This document shows, piece after piece, positions 35,425-46,844 of a stretch of DNA of 64,000 nt (positions are counted from its first letter, which is position 1; each line of letters begins with the position of its first letter). The notes beneath the pieces are model-generated. The model was not told where the DNA came from. It worked only from the letters and a program-made list of their open reading frames with translations, and made no database searches. The stretch lies in assembly GCA_036417435.1 (NCBI GenBank), contig CM070903.1, forward strand, positions 81,213,501 to 81,277,500, written 5' to 3'. The position numbers and the translations under genes are program-made. The DNA comes from Inia geoffrensis. Lineage: Eukaryota > Chordata > Mammalia > Artiodactyla > Iniidae.

Positions 35425-36185
35425 AGTAGAGCAGCACAAATGGTATTTCATTGTTTAAAATTGTTTTATAACCAAAACTACCAAGATTTTGGATTGCCTG
35501 CCTCCCATCAGACTTCCCTCCCTTCTTGGGAAATCATAATCATCCTCTTACCAATGATTCTGTCTCTTGAGATGCTGGGGTGGAGCAGTGTAAGGACAAA
35601 TTGCCATAACTTAGCTCCAAAAATATTTAAGCAGATCAATTTCCAGAGTGTTGTCAAGTGTCGAGTGTGTGGACAATGAATTTTAGTGAAGAGTAATAGC
35701 TCACTTCTGTCAAGAGGCAACAAGGCAGGAGATGGGGATGGGAAAGCCGCCAGCCCAAGTGATCGTCTCTGCAGCTAACCAGGCAAGGAGGCTTCCATTA
35801 AAGAGAGAAGACCTGGTGGAAATACTTACTCCTCATGTTTTTCTTTTTTGGAGCAGAGCAATTACTGTGTTGACCTTATTCTGGCCAGCCGTTCAGGTTG
35901 TTGACTGGGCAATTATTTCATCCCCCCCTTTGTTTGCTCTCAGCTTAATGGGGTGATTAGGCCTGCAGGCAGTCATCAAATGCCATGGGTACCTGGGAAC
36001 TTGGCCTCCCTGGAGGGCAGGTGAAGTGACATGCCAAGAGGAACCTAATGCAGGGGTGAGGGCACAGTGCTGAGCATTAAGGCTCTTAGCACTCCTTCCT
36101 GAATGGGAAGGTACACTCATTACTGCGTTTCTGAAACATGTCTCTAGAGAGCACAGAGCGAGGCAGCAAGGATCTGCCCCCTCAG
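35425..36185. other. Intergenic, unique
   Basis: No gene. The 35830-35990 part is repeat-free with CAATTACTG and CAATTATTTC motifs. Confidence 0.4.
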
Positions 36186-36189
36186 CCAC

Positions 36190-36290
36190 TTGGCCTGGCC
36201 AGTTGACCTCTCTGAGCCTCCTGTCACCTCGTCTGCAAAATATCGATGATAACGTCGTCTGTTCCCCAAGGCTGTTGGGAGAATCAAATG
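36190..36290 (+). mobile_element. MIR SINE fragment
   Basis: AGTTGACCTCTCTGAGCCTC, CTCGTCTGCAAAATATCG, GCTGTTGGGAGAATCAAATG. Confidence 0.6.
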
Positions 36291-36291
36291 C

Positions 36292-36625
36292 ACTCATTTA
36301 TTGCTAGAGTCTTTCAACATGTGTTAACTAAGCAACTAGTCTGTTTCAGACACCGTGTTAGGGCTTGGGAATACAACAGTGAAAGTAACAAAGATCCCCG
36401 CCCCCAGGGAGCTTACATTTTGTACATAAAATGTATAGTAAGTCAGTTGGTGAGGAGGGCCATGGAGGAAAAGTATATCATGGGAGTGTCAGGTGGAGTG
36501 AGGGCACCTATGTAACTAGGAAAGGTGACATTTGAACAAAAGCCTGACGGAGGTAAGGAGCAAATCAAGTAAACTGCTGAGGGAAGAGTGTTCCCAGTAG
36601 AGGAAATAGCAACTGCCAAGTGAGA
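36292..36625 (-). mobile_element. L2 LINE remnant
   Basis: L2 complement: TCAGACACCGTGTTAGGGC, CTTGGGAATACAACAGTG, CAGGGAGCTTACATTTTG, TTTGAACAAAAGCCTGACGG, GAGTGTTCCCAGTAGAGG. Confidence 0.75.
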
Positions 36626-36629
36626 TAAT

Positions 36630-38260
36630 GCGTGAAAATACTTTATAAATAGTAAAGGATTTTCTCGATCTATGTCGCTATAACTCTTAAACCCAGTTAG
36701 TCCAATAGCAGAGATGGAACTCTTCCTCAAGTGTGTTCCTGCCTCAGTGCTACACAAACCTCTCTGTAGGTTCATAGCAAGTCGGCACCTCAGCAATTCC
36801 TGGAACTGCTTGGAGAAAGGCATAAGGGGTCTCCCTATGGTTTTTATCTGTATATCATTTTTCCTGTTATTAACCATTTCGGAGACCATGTCTAAAAGAG
36901 CTACAAGCAACTAACAAGACAATAAAATTTTTTTAAAAGTCAGATCAATTTTGCAAAGAAAAAACTAGTTACGGACCGTTTTTATTTTTCACATTTAGTT
37001 GTGGTGGAATGGCAAAGTCTGTCTCCGTGGTATAAAGTGTATGTTTTCTACTGACATTTAGAAATGGATCTGAGAGCTTCAGACAAAAGGTTCTCCAGAC
37101 GTGCAAGAGGTTTCAATTATTCTGCTTGGGAAAATCGTTTTTTAGAGACGCTTTTTAGTGTCGGGAGGCCTCAGCTGAGGCAGGTGGGAGAGTTAATGAG
37201 TGGAATTGATAATGACAGGTAGGAAAATTGGTTGTCAGTCAAGAAATGGCAGGAGTGCCAGCAGGGAGATTGTATAGGGAGAGGGAGGATGGGGTTAGAA
37301 ACGAGAAACAGAGATGGGCCGTGGTAGGGAAAAATACTTCAGCTGCTGACATAAGACAGTGCCTACCTGAGACTGGGGGACAGAGCTCAGACACATCATC
37401 ATTTAGGACTTAAGAGACCACAAGGATTTTCTGATTTTATTATTTCCATGTTAGTTCTTACTTTACAACCTCAAATGAATTTAAGGCTGGTAAAGGATGT
37501 CAGCCAATATTGTTAAGCCTGGCATTCTCTGCTGAGCCCCAGGATGAGCTGATTATGCCCAGCTCTTTTTCTTCCAGCTTTTCTGTGGCTGGTAGCAAAG
37601 ATAAACTTATCCTATAGCCTTTTGCTACTGAGCTTGAAAGAACCTCTGGCCCAAGAGTTACATTATACAAGGGAGGATGATCACTGCCATGAGAGGGAAA
37701 GTGACTTTGCCTACAACCCTCAGGGATTTGGTGGAAAAGTCAGGACTACGGCTCCTGTTAGGGACTTTTTCTATCATTTATGCTGCTCAGGAAGCCTATC
37801 CCATGTCCAGTACTTGTGATTCACTGAATGGCCAGTTCATCAATGTTACCCAGGAAGCCTGTAGAGAGATCTTGGCCCTCTGACTAATATTCAAATGATA
37901 GCTATACCTACACCTAGGACAACTGGATTCTGAAATCTTTGGAGAAGCAGGTCAGTCGAAGTTGGTGGGATGGGTGAAAGAGGTACAGGAGAAAGTAGGA
38001 GTTGGAGGACACGGGTTCACATTCTGACTGATCACATCCTGGCTGTTGGGCTTGGGGTAAGGTGTAGAATCATGGATGCCTGGGGCCAGGAAAAAGCTTA
38101 ACGGATATCCAAGCCGATTCTTCTTCCTTTCATAGACCGCTGTACCATTCCTCTGAGAGGTTCTCTGGTCCTGTGATGGGGGAGGGAGTTGGAAAGGTCA
38201 TTCTTATGCCAACCCAAACTCATAAATTCCTCTTGAATAAATTCCTCCAATATTACTTCT
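36630..38260. other. Intergenic; candidate conserved element at 36920-37220
   Basis: No gene and no clear repeat. The 36920-37220 part is complex, AT-rich and repeat-free, with TTTCAATTATTCTGC near 37111. Confidence 0.35.
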
Positions 38261-38264
38261 CTGG

Positions 38265-38530
38265 ACCTCAGTTTTTCCTTATTATATAATTGGGGATTGT
38301 AATACCAGCCTGCTCTGCCTCTCTGATGGGGTAACAGTAAGGTTACATAACAAGATACAATTAAACAATTTAAAAAAGCAGTAGTGATGTAGTCAAAAGT
38401 GCACTGGAAATCACAGTTATTTACTGTGAGACCGAAAAGTCCCTTTGAGCTTCAATTTCCTGCTCTATGAAATAGAAATGGGAATACTTGACCTTTTTCC
38501 TGGTCAGGATTTTTGTTAGGATCCAACAAA
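38265..38530 (+). mobile_element. MIR SINE fragments, two in tandem
   Basis: First: CTGGACCTCAGTTTTTCC, AATTGGGGATTGTAATACC. Second from about 38375: GTGATGTAGTCAAAAGTGC, ACTGTGAGACCGAAAAG, GAGCTTCAATTTCCTGCTC. Confidence 0.55.
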
Positions 38531-38534
38531 GGAG

Positions 38535-39175
38535 GTAAGAAAAAGAAGCAATGTGATATAGCCATAGGAACATTACGTTTGGGACCAGAAAACTTCAGGT
38601 TGCTATCATTTAATCACTGTATGTTTATATACAGAAATCCTTCAAGCTCTTTCCCAACTTGTAAGGTAGAGTAGGTAATACTTGTTTTTTTGTTCATTTG
38701 TTTTTGGGTTTTTGTGTTCTTTTGTAAGGTTGTGAAAATCAGTTGAAATAATTGATCTGTGATTTGCACTATCACTCTTTGGGCATGTGTGAGGTTCTTG
38801 CTATGCTGTCCGTGTCAGAGAGCACATGCCTTCCCACCACATCTCCTAACCTGCCCTGCTCCTCCAGGGGCTCATTTCTTATGTTGGAGCTCCCAGTGAT
38901 CGAGAGGGAGAATTTTGCTGGTGTCTGATTGCCAAGATGAGCATCTCAGGCAAGCCCTGTGGGTGCTTAGGGTTGAATAATTTCTTGTCTTTCACAGAAC
39001 AAAAGGCAGTACACCATTCTGGCCACACTCATGAGGAATTAAAAATAAAGTATAGTCAAGTCACTTTTCCCTCTGGGCCTCAGCCACCATCTTGCCTAAT
39101 CACGATAATGGCCTTTTATTCAGCAATAGGCCAAGATTCAGACTGCAGCCCTTATGCACTCTTTGGATTAAAAAT
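38535..39175. other. Intergenic; weak MIR-like piece at 38550-38770
   Basis: GTGATATAGCCATAGGAAC and similar motifs hint at another MIR. Otherwise unique and without a gene. Confidence 0.35.
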
Positions 39176-39179
39176 GTCA

Positions 39180-39355
39180 GAGCTGGAAGCAACATTTGAT
39201 CATCTGGTCTACCTCTTTGATTGTATAGATGGGGAATCTAAGGCCTAAGGGAATTCCTGCCTTATACTAAGTAATAGTTAATGTCATAGCCAGGCCTGGA
39301 ACTAAAGATTTCTAACTCCAAATACAGTGCTCTTTGATTCACGCCATACTGTTTT
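39180..39355 (-). mobile_element. MIR SINE fragment
   Basis: TATAGATGGGGAATCTAAGG, CATAGCCAGGCCTGGAAC, ATACAGTGCTCTTTGATTC. Confidence 0.6.
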
Positions 39356-39689
39356 ACCTCAACAGATATTGAGGACAAATTACCTGTTAGACAAAGGCTC
39401 AGACTTTATCAGGTTCCAACAATAAAAAAGACCTATCTCTGCCCACTAAAGCTTAGAGAATTCATGTAAATGAATAACTCTAGTCCAGGAAAAACTCTAT
39501 CCCATAGCCCTTTGTGTTACTATCTCCGCAAAAGCCTTCTGTGTACAATTTGGGCCAAATTTTCGACTCTTCAGTCTCATTTCTAAAATGGGGACATTCA
39601 TATATTCATTCATGCACTCCTCATTAACTATATTAACACCTACCCTTACTACATTATTTTAACGAGTTCTGCACATCATCAATAGCACT

Positions 39690-39830
39690 TTAAACAAAAC
39701 ACAGAAACTGAGGCTCCACCCCTGACAGACATGCTGATTTAATAGGCCTAAAGTAAGGCTGGAGCATCTGCATTGTGAACAAACTCACCCAGGCGACTGT
39801 GACAAGTGGCCAGGTTGAGAACTCACGGCT
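39690..39830 (+). mobile_element. MER5A-like DNA transposon remnant
   Basis: GAGGCTCCACCCCTGACAGA, CATGCTGATTTAATAGG, GAGCATCTGCATTGTGAAC, and the end AGGTTGAGAACTCA. Order matches MER5A. Confidence 0.65.
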
Positions 39831-39834
39831 TACT

Positions 39835-40400
39835 GTGTATGAGATACTACACAAGACACAAGAAGGCAGAGGTACATAAAGCCTACCCTTGCTCTCAAGG
39901 AACTCTCCGCTTAGCTGGAGATGGGAACTTGGACAGACAAGCTAACTGGCTAGTATTCTGCAGTCTGAGGAATGCTATCCTAGAAGCAAGCGTTAGTACC
40001 AGGGAATAGAGCACGGGGGCACCTAAGTAGTCTTGAGGCAGCTGGCTGAGGCTTCTTGGAGGGGGAGATGCTACAGCTGAATCTTAAAGGATGTATATGC
40101 GTTAGCTACTGGGATGGTCAGGGTGGTGTGGGCAGTTTAGGGACAGGGAAGAACAGGAAGAAACAGCTTAATGTGCTCAGGGGATTTTGCCAGAATGAGT
40201 GGGACAGGAGGAGGAGTGGTGAGAGGCGAGGCTGATGAGGAAGACGGAGATCAGCCCCTGGAGGGCTTTGTCCTCTGGGCGATGCGAAGGAGCCAGGGAT
40301 TTATTTTAAGCAGAATGACAGACTCAACTTGATGTTCAGAAGGTAACTTGGGCCGCTTTGTGGAGAATGGATTAAGACTCAGGAGATCCATTGGGGGCAA
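39835..40400 (-). mobile_element. L2 LINE remnant
   Basis: L2 complement: CTTGCTCTCAAGGAACTC, GGCTGAGGCTTCTTGGAGG, CTGAATCTTAAAGGATG, GGGCTTTGTCCTCTGGGC, TTTATTTTAAGCAGAATGAC. About 550 bp can be followed. Confidence 0.75.
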
Positions 40401-41260
40401 TCCATTCAGACCCAGGGAAAGACAAAGGGAGACAGGAGGCAGAGGCGGTGATAAACTCTGCCTGTCGTCCGAATCAGGGCTGTTGGAGATCATGTGAGAG
40501 GATGGGAGATCACTTGGTAAGCAATGCTTTTCTTCAGAAAGAAGACAGGCGCCGTTACTTTCATCCCTGCCATGACTTTCAGAGCAGAGTCGTGGGGGGA
40601 GAAGGGAACGACTGAAAATGTGGTTGGTGGAAGAGTTAGAGGAGAGGGAGGGAGGGAGGTGGGAAGAGAATGGAGAAGTACTTGATGTCAAACAGTGTTT
40701 AAAATATCCTCTTTGCATCACACTAGCTCTTAATTGGCACCAACCACTGAGGGGCTGATTGATCCCAGCAAGGGTCCAGCAAAACAGATAATTTTTTACA
40801 AGCTTCTGAAATTCATGAACCCTAAGGGGTCCCACACACCAGCGCTTTGTTGTTGCTGAGGTCTAGGGCTTCCTTGAAGGGATAAGTATCCAGGGGTGGC
40901 AGGTTTTGGTTTTGTTTTTTTTTTTTTTTTTTTTTTCCTTTCAAAATGCAGAATACATTCTTGTAGTTAATGCCTGTGGTCTTGCTGAGCAGATGAAAAG
41001 AGGACAGAGCAGAGAGCTGGGCTACTAAGCTACTTGTTATAAATTAACTCTTAATGTAATGGGCTCATTAAAGAGATGTTGGGTCTGAAGGATGTGTGCA
41101 GGAAATCTAATTTTGGATTAAGGGCTTGATTCATATAAGATCTGTCCACTCTACACTCAGGGTTTGGGTCAAAGCAAGTTATTCTCTACAGTAGCTTCTC
41201 ATTTAGGACCAGAGCTACATGGGATTTGCTGGGCTTCACACAGGGAGAAGTGAGCCTACA
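40401..41260. other. Intergenic with a G-rich tract (40646-40663) and a T run (40915-40936)
   Basis: GGGAGGGAGGGAGGTGGG has four G runs with short loops, a G-quadruplex candidate. The T run of about 22 bases has no recognisable SINE body beside it. Confidence 0.6.
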
Positions 41261-41264
41261 TATA

Positions 41265-41465
41265 TTGAGAACCTACTATTTGCTAGGTACTTTGTTTTTG
41301 AAGTTTTTCCCCCGGAATATTATTCCTCTTTCTCAGATGCGAAAACTCAAAAAAAAAAAAAAATCATGCAATATGTCCAAGGACTCACAGCTGGTAAGAG
41401 CTGTGGAGAGTCAGTCAGACCCCAGGGGTACAGAGCTTCTGGTATAAAGCATGCTTTCCACCACT
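41265..41465 (-). mobile_element. MIR SINE remnant
   Basis: AACCTACTATTTGCTAGGTAC, CTCTTTCTCAGATGCGAAAAC, GGACTCACAGCTGGTAAGAG, GAGAGTCAGTCAGACCCC. Confidence 0.6.
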
Positions 41466-41469
41466 CATG

Positions 41470-42350
41470 GAATCATTTTTCCTGACATTGGCGTGGTACA
41501 GTCAAAGCATTTTATTTACTGGCAGTGTGTGGACGTTGCTCCCAGCAGTATGCGCTTTACGAGGGTCCGCAGGAGAAAATGTTTCAATACTGAGATATGC
41601 TGTGCTGCTTCTGAAAGCTGGTGCACTTTTATCTCCTAGACATGCATTCTGTACCTGTGGCTTACGTTCCTCTGGCTTCCTTCTCTGCACCTTGGCACAT
41701 CAGAAAGCTGTGGGACTAACGCACAGGACCGTGGCAGCCACTTCAGACTATATAGGACACGAGGGGTTGCTTTGTGGGTGCTCATCCTGCTGTGGATTTC
41801 TTCTTAGTGTGTACTCACCTTTTCCCCTTCTTTCTGTTTTCCTGATTGATTTAACAACAAAAACAAAAACAAAAAACCTCTCCTAGTTCTTACTGCATCG
41901 ATCTCTCTGCCTCATTTTTCCCTTGGTTTGTTTAACTTTCAATATGTTCATACACACACGTTCACACACACCTCTTTCTGTGCTGCTTTTTTACATTATA
42001 CCCTGGGGCAGGCTGTGTGCCTGTGCGTGTGTGTGCACTGTTTCCTCATTGCTTTCAGGTAGATCCACGGTGAAGGTTGACAAATCCCTCCCAGGTTAGT
42101 TAGTGACTATACGACAAATATTTGTATGCTGTCCAAAAAGTGAAATGATGCAATAAAATATTTGTATGTTTGTTCTCCGTGATGTGAAACTGAGTAACTG
42201 ATTTTCTTCTCTTTGTACATCATTTGGTGCCGTGTAGACCTATGCCCTTTAAAGAGACTCACAGGAATGCCCTGTTAATTTGACATGGAAACTGATAAGC
42301 CCTGGCCTCACAGTCCAGTAGGGAGACAGGCATGTATCAGATAAATTATG
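41470..42350. other. Intergenic, no gene recognised
   Basis: A 139-codon open frame at 41467-41886 has no domain and ends in an A-rich simple repeat (AAAAAC)n. Short CA and TG tracts lie at about 41950-42040. Confidence 0.4.
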
Positions 42351-42355
42351 ATACT

Positions 42356-42901
42356 GAAGGATACCAGAATACGCCACCTCAAAATATGCCTCTTTGGCAT
42401 ATGAATTATTTTGAGCTGAAGGCAATTGAGAGCCAGCAGATGCAGAAAAAAACTCTTCCCCTCCCCCTTCCCCCTCCCCCTGCCTAAAAATAAAGAGTAT
42501 AAATTTCTCCTTTTGTAAATGAAATTTACATTTATAAAGGAAATTTCCATTTGTAAAGATGTCTCCCTAGCTACACTGAGAGACAATTCTTATCAGCTGA
42601 AAGACTCTTATCTGTATAATAAGACAACCTTTATTTACTACAGTTTCTCCTCTCACCTTCCCATAGCTTGTTCCCTCCCTCCAGAAGTCCCCAACCCCTC
42701 TTCCTTTGTTTAAACTAAGATAGTATATAAGCATCAATCTTCTAGCCAGCCACCTCCTGGAGCCACATTTTTCTTTGTGATCTCTGGTGCATACGTAATC
42801 AAAATGGTTTTTTTCTCTTGCTAATATTTATCACTTTGATTCGAGGACCGCAGTCTTAGAGCCTAGGAGGGTAGAGGGAAGAATATTTCTCCTCTCCTAC
42901 A
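42356..42901 (+). mobile_element. Solitary LTR-like segment (endogenous retrovirus)
   Basis: Layout fits an old solo LTR: starts TGAAGGATACCAG, ends near CTCCTACA, with a TATATAA box at 42724-42730 and a promoter-proximal pyrimidine-rich tract. The start 'ccacctcaaaatatgcctctttggcat' resembles mammalian ERV LTRs. No viral genes. Family and exact ends uncertain; no target duplication identified. Confidence 0.5.
42458..42483 (-). repeat. C-rich tract; G-quadruplex candidate on the minus strand
   Basis: Four runs of four to five C separated by one or two T (or TT) on the + strand, inside the LTR-like segment. Confidence 0.75.
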
Positions 42902-42984
42902 AAGCAAAGAGATGCAATCAAGATATAATTTCAGTGACAAGAGAGCAGAGCACTTCTAGTTCATGTCACTTTTTCTTATTTTTT

Positions 42985-43160
42985 TATTTTATTTGATCCT
43001 CACAATAACACAATAGGATAAGGATGCCGGGAATGAGAATCTCATTTAACAGCTGGGGAAATTGAGGCACAGAGGTTGGTTAGGTTACATGTCCTAACTA
43101 GCCTGCATCGTGGCTGAGAATTGAACCAGCACATTTTCTCTCTTACGTAGTTCACTGGTT
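42985..43160 (-). mobile_element. MIR SINE
   Basis: GATCCTCACAATAACACAATAGG, CAGCTGGGGAAATTGAGGCAC, AGAGGTTGGTTAGGTTAC, GAGAATTGAACCAGCAC. Confidence 0.7.
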
Positions 43161-43169
43161 CCTGGGTTG

Positions 43170-43505
43170 GAAGAAAGAGATTCTTTTACCTTTGAATCCA
43201 GGAAAACAAGCAAGAGGCTAAAAACTTGGTACAAGAACAGTCAACAAAACAATTTGGCTTAATAATAGATTTATTTCAGGTGTCAGGTGTTCTGTTGTTT
43301 TCACAGGGCAGATCAATTTCTAAGAGAATCTTAGCAAAAAGACCATCCATCCTGGCTTCTGTGAAACAGATTTGATTTTTTGCAACTTGCTTCTCTCCAG
43401 ACCTTCCTCACAGAGTGGGCACCATTTACGATTGTTCCTGATAAATGGAATATTTATAAATGGAATATTTCCTTCCATATCAATAAACAAAGGATCTCAC
43501 AGTCA
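43170..43505. other. Intergenic; short tandem 15-mer near 43440-43475
   Basis: ATAAATGGAATATTT is present twice in tandem. May belong to the LTR-like segment that follows. Confidence 0.4.
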
Positions 43506-43530
43506 TCAAGGATTGCAGCCCTCCAACGTG

Positions 43531-43968
43531 AGCAGGTGAGCCCTGAGGAAACTCAGGGCTGAAAAGAATACCTGCCATCTAGCAGCCATCAGACTGCAGC
43601 CACTTCCTGCGGTGAGCCCTGAGGAAACTCCGGTTGTGAAAACACAAGACACTGGCCCCAGAGAGCTGAGGTGCGTATCAAAGGAATGATTTCAGTGAGC
43701 CCAGACTCTTGCATCTTCTCATATATAGAAAAGCACTAAATTCCTTAACTTGAGATATCTGGTTTTCTTTAATTAACAATAATCTTTTGACGTCCCGACT
43801 ACCTGTCCTTTGTTGCAAAACTCCTCTATATCCTGGACCCTCCCCTCCCCTCCTCGGAGCAGTTTCTCAGAGTTATCTGAAACGCTGTCTCCGGGCTGCA
43901 GTCCTCATTCTGCCCCAAATAAAACTTAACTCGCAACTCTCATGTTGTGCCTTTTCTTAAGTCAACAT
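43531..43968 (+). mobile_element. Solitary LTR-like segment with internal 76-bp tandem duplication
   Basis: Retroviral LTR architecture: tandem repeat in the U3-like part (20-mer GGTGAGCCCTGAGGAAACTC at 43535-43554 and 43611-43630), a TATA-like CTCTATATCC near 43825, C-rich GC-box-like sequence at 43842-43858, AATAAA at 43918-43923 and an end near GTCAACA. No viral genes. The left boundary is uncertain. Confidence 0.55.
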
Positions 43969-43969
43969 T

Positions 43970-45875
43970 CCTCATTACTTTAATGGATGACTCATTCAGT
44001 CTTAGTGATACTGTTATTAGAAATAGCAAAAGAGCAATTAATACTCTCCTCAACTTTTATGACTTAGAACCCTTCCAGGAACATCCATTTCGGGAACTTT
44101 CGTTTCAAAGGGAATGCCATCAATAGAAAATAATTATTTAATTTCCAAGCAGGCGACGAGCTTTCCAATGCAAGTATGAGTAAATTATTATATTGATCAT
44201 TCTGTAATAAAAAAATCGAGGCAGGAAACTGCCAAAGGATAAAAAAAAAAAAATTCAAAGAACACAAACCTAAAATATTTCTTATTGAAAAAAAGCACAC
44301 TTCAAGCAGATCTTAACAAATGAGCCTTTGAGTTTTGGGGCTCCCTGTGTGACAAGGATAAATATTTGCTAAGAAGCTCTGTGACGTCATGCAGCCACCT
44401 CCACATCTTGTCCTGAAATAGAAAGAAGAGGAGTGGACCCGGAGGGGTAGGAATTTTGTAACGTTTAGAGCAAGATTCTGAGGCAGACTCTCGTTGCCAG
44501 TAAATAAGCCTGTGAAAATGAAGATAATGTTACTAATCTCATCAGACTGGGGCAAAACATGCCTCTCCCTAGACAACTTATGTTGTTTATATCAAAGTTC
44601 TCTCTGCCAAAGAACACTACTGCTTTTGCATCCAGCTGCTGTGAGAACATAGGTTGCAAAGCTTACTAAAGCAGCTAGCTACCTTGGGAGGTGTTATTCC
44701 CTCCAGCAAGCACAAGAAAAATTCAATTTTGAAGTTGTCAGCATGGGCCAATAAGGATATTTGGTTGAACTCCATTATTGGTGAATTTAGAATTGGGGTA
44801 GTATTTTTACTGACTTCCAGGGAGTTTCAGTTGAGGCAGCTTTGGTCTGTATCATCAGACTTCCTCTCCAAGCTCTGTGCTGTGATCCTAGGTAAAGTAA
44901 CCCTGGCTTGATTGGCAGTTTTGTCTTCTAGGTATTTCCTGAAGGAGATGCTGCTTATCACTCATGGCCATATTGCCGGGAGGACATAAATCTGTGGTAA
45001 TGCATGGGGACCATTTCACATAATTGATTGGAGCAGGTGCTCATGCACCTTCCAACCCAGTTCCCTTAGAAGACAACCAAACACTGAAGGAATAGCCCTT
45101 TGAAGTGTAGAACTCCCTACCATGGGCTATTCATGAAGCTTTGGATGAACAAAACTTTTCTCTTGCAATAATTTCTGAATTTCAAATATCTGAAGTGGTT
45201 TGTTTTCAGAGGACTTCAATCTGATGTTGAATGAACACCTAGGGATGCTGGCTGGAAACCCAACTGTAAGTGTCCCTCCATAAGGTCTTATTAAAACATT
45301 ATCCTGTAATTTCTTGGTCTAACTCTGCTCTTAATCGAGGTAATCTGAATAAATAAATTGGAAGGTCCTCTCCAACTTGAGAATTGTGTGGTTGTTCTCT
45401 TCTTTTAGATTCATGGAAAGTATTGCCTAGCTGGTAAGTTCCTTGCAGACATGTCACACTCACCTTGGCACAATTGATAGTCTCTTCCTCAATAGAAGTT
45501 CAGCATCTTCTTCATGAGAAGAACTACTAATATGATACCTTTTCTAAGAACTCCAAGATAAGAGAAATAAAAGATTCTTTTCATGTGCTTTCACTTCTTA
45601 AGCCTTATAGGATTTCAATGATCGATATAAGCCTAGTCCAGATAACGTGGAATATAAAGAAAATAAACAAAATTCAGCTCAATTTCATCACCATGACTTA
45701 GCCATGAGGGCTTATCTATCTTGTTCATATAATACCCATGGGACCTAGAACAGTGCCTAGCACAGAGTAGAGCCTTAATGCTGTTTGGTAAGGGAGTGAA
45801 TAAATTATAATTTTGATATATTTTCTTCCACCTTTTCCCCTGCCATGCATATTTTTCATGGGTATGTTCATGATG
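43970..45875. other. Intergenic, mostly unique, no gene recognised
   Basis: No convincing coding frame or repeat. 44090-44260 is AT-rich and complex. Confidence 0.4.
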
Positions 45876-45890
45876 CCTATGTAGGCTTTT

Positions 45891-46102
45891 TTTTCTTTTT
45901 TTTTTTTTTTTGCAGTACGTGGACCTCTCACTGATGTGGCCTCTCCCGTTGCAGAGCACAGGCTCTGGACGCGCAGGCCCAGAGGCCACGGCTCACGGGC
46001 CCAGCTGCTCCGCGGCATGTGGGATCTTCCAGGACCGGGGCACGAACCCGTGTCCCCTGCATCGGCAGGCGGACTCTCAACCACTGCGCCACCCGGGAAG
46101 CC
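45891..46102 (-). mobile_element. CHR-type SINE, short form
   Basis: T-run tail complement, then CAGTACGTGGACCTCTCACTG, ending at the tRNA-head complement. Perfect 15-bp duplication CCTATGTAGGCTTTT at 45876-45890 and 46103-46117. Confidence 0.97.
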
Positions 46103-46279
46103 CCTATGTAGGCTTTTGTACCTTGCTTTCCTTTTGTTTATTTGCCCTTATATACAACATGTTCCTTTGGGCCACAGAATCTTCCTCATCATTGTTCATA
46201 ATGACTGACTAATACAGGAGGCACGTTCTAGCACAGCAGCCTGTAAGTTGAATCTGTTGCTTAAAGAACTAGTGTTTTC

Positions 46280-46506
46280 ACTACCAAATGTAAAACAGAT
46301 AGCTAGTGGGAAGCAGCCCCATAGCACAGGGAGATCAGCTCAGTGCTTTGTGACCACTTAGAGGGGTGGGATAGGGAGGGTGGGAGGGAGACGCAGGAGG
46401 GAGGGGATATGGGGATATATGTATACATATAGCTGATTCACTTTGTTATACAGCAGAAACTAACACAACAATGTACAGCAATTATAGTCCAATAAAGATG
46501 TTAAAA
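46280..46506 (+). mobile_element. LINE-1 3' end, 227 bp
   Basis: Sense L1 3' UTR with the purine-rich tract GGGATAGGGAGGGTGGGAGG near 46367 (a G-quadruplex motif known in L1 3' UTRs) and the end TCCAATAAAGATGTTAAAAA. Flanked by a 17-bp duplication AAAGAACTAGTGTTTTC (46263-46279) / AAAGAACTAGCATTTTC (46507-46523), two mismatches. Confidence 0.95.
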
Positions 46507-46523
46507 AAAGAACTAGCATTTTC

Positions 46524-46840
46524 TTATCTCTACAGGTGCTCACACGTAGGTTGGATGTTCAACTATCAGATATAGGTTGAACTAGATGCGTTGCTCTAAG
46601 ACCACTTCCCAGTCTATAACTTATGAACTTCAGAGACTAGTCATTTGCAAAGCTAATGGGTTTTCATAAAACATGATTATCATGAATCAAAACTTTTCCC
46701 AGAGCCATTCTTCCCACTCATACATGGTATTCCTTGATATCCATTACTACCTAAGTGTGTAATGTAAACTTGAAAAACAATGAAGATTAGCTTCTTTGGA
46801 AATAGCCACTAGTTCAGAATTTCCATTCAATTAAGAAGTA
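46524..46840. other. Intergenic, no feature recognised
   Basis: Unique-looking. Confidence 0.4.
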
Positions 46841-46844
46841 ATAA

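Noticed and set aside
36443..36910. 155-codon minus-strand open frame
   Set aside because: Partly antisense to an L2 fossil; no domain.
40251..40835. 194-codon minus-strand open frame
   Set aside because: It lies largely across an L2 fossil, is Ser/Pro/Leu rich, and has no domain.
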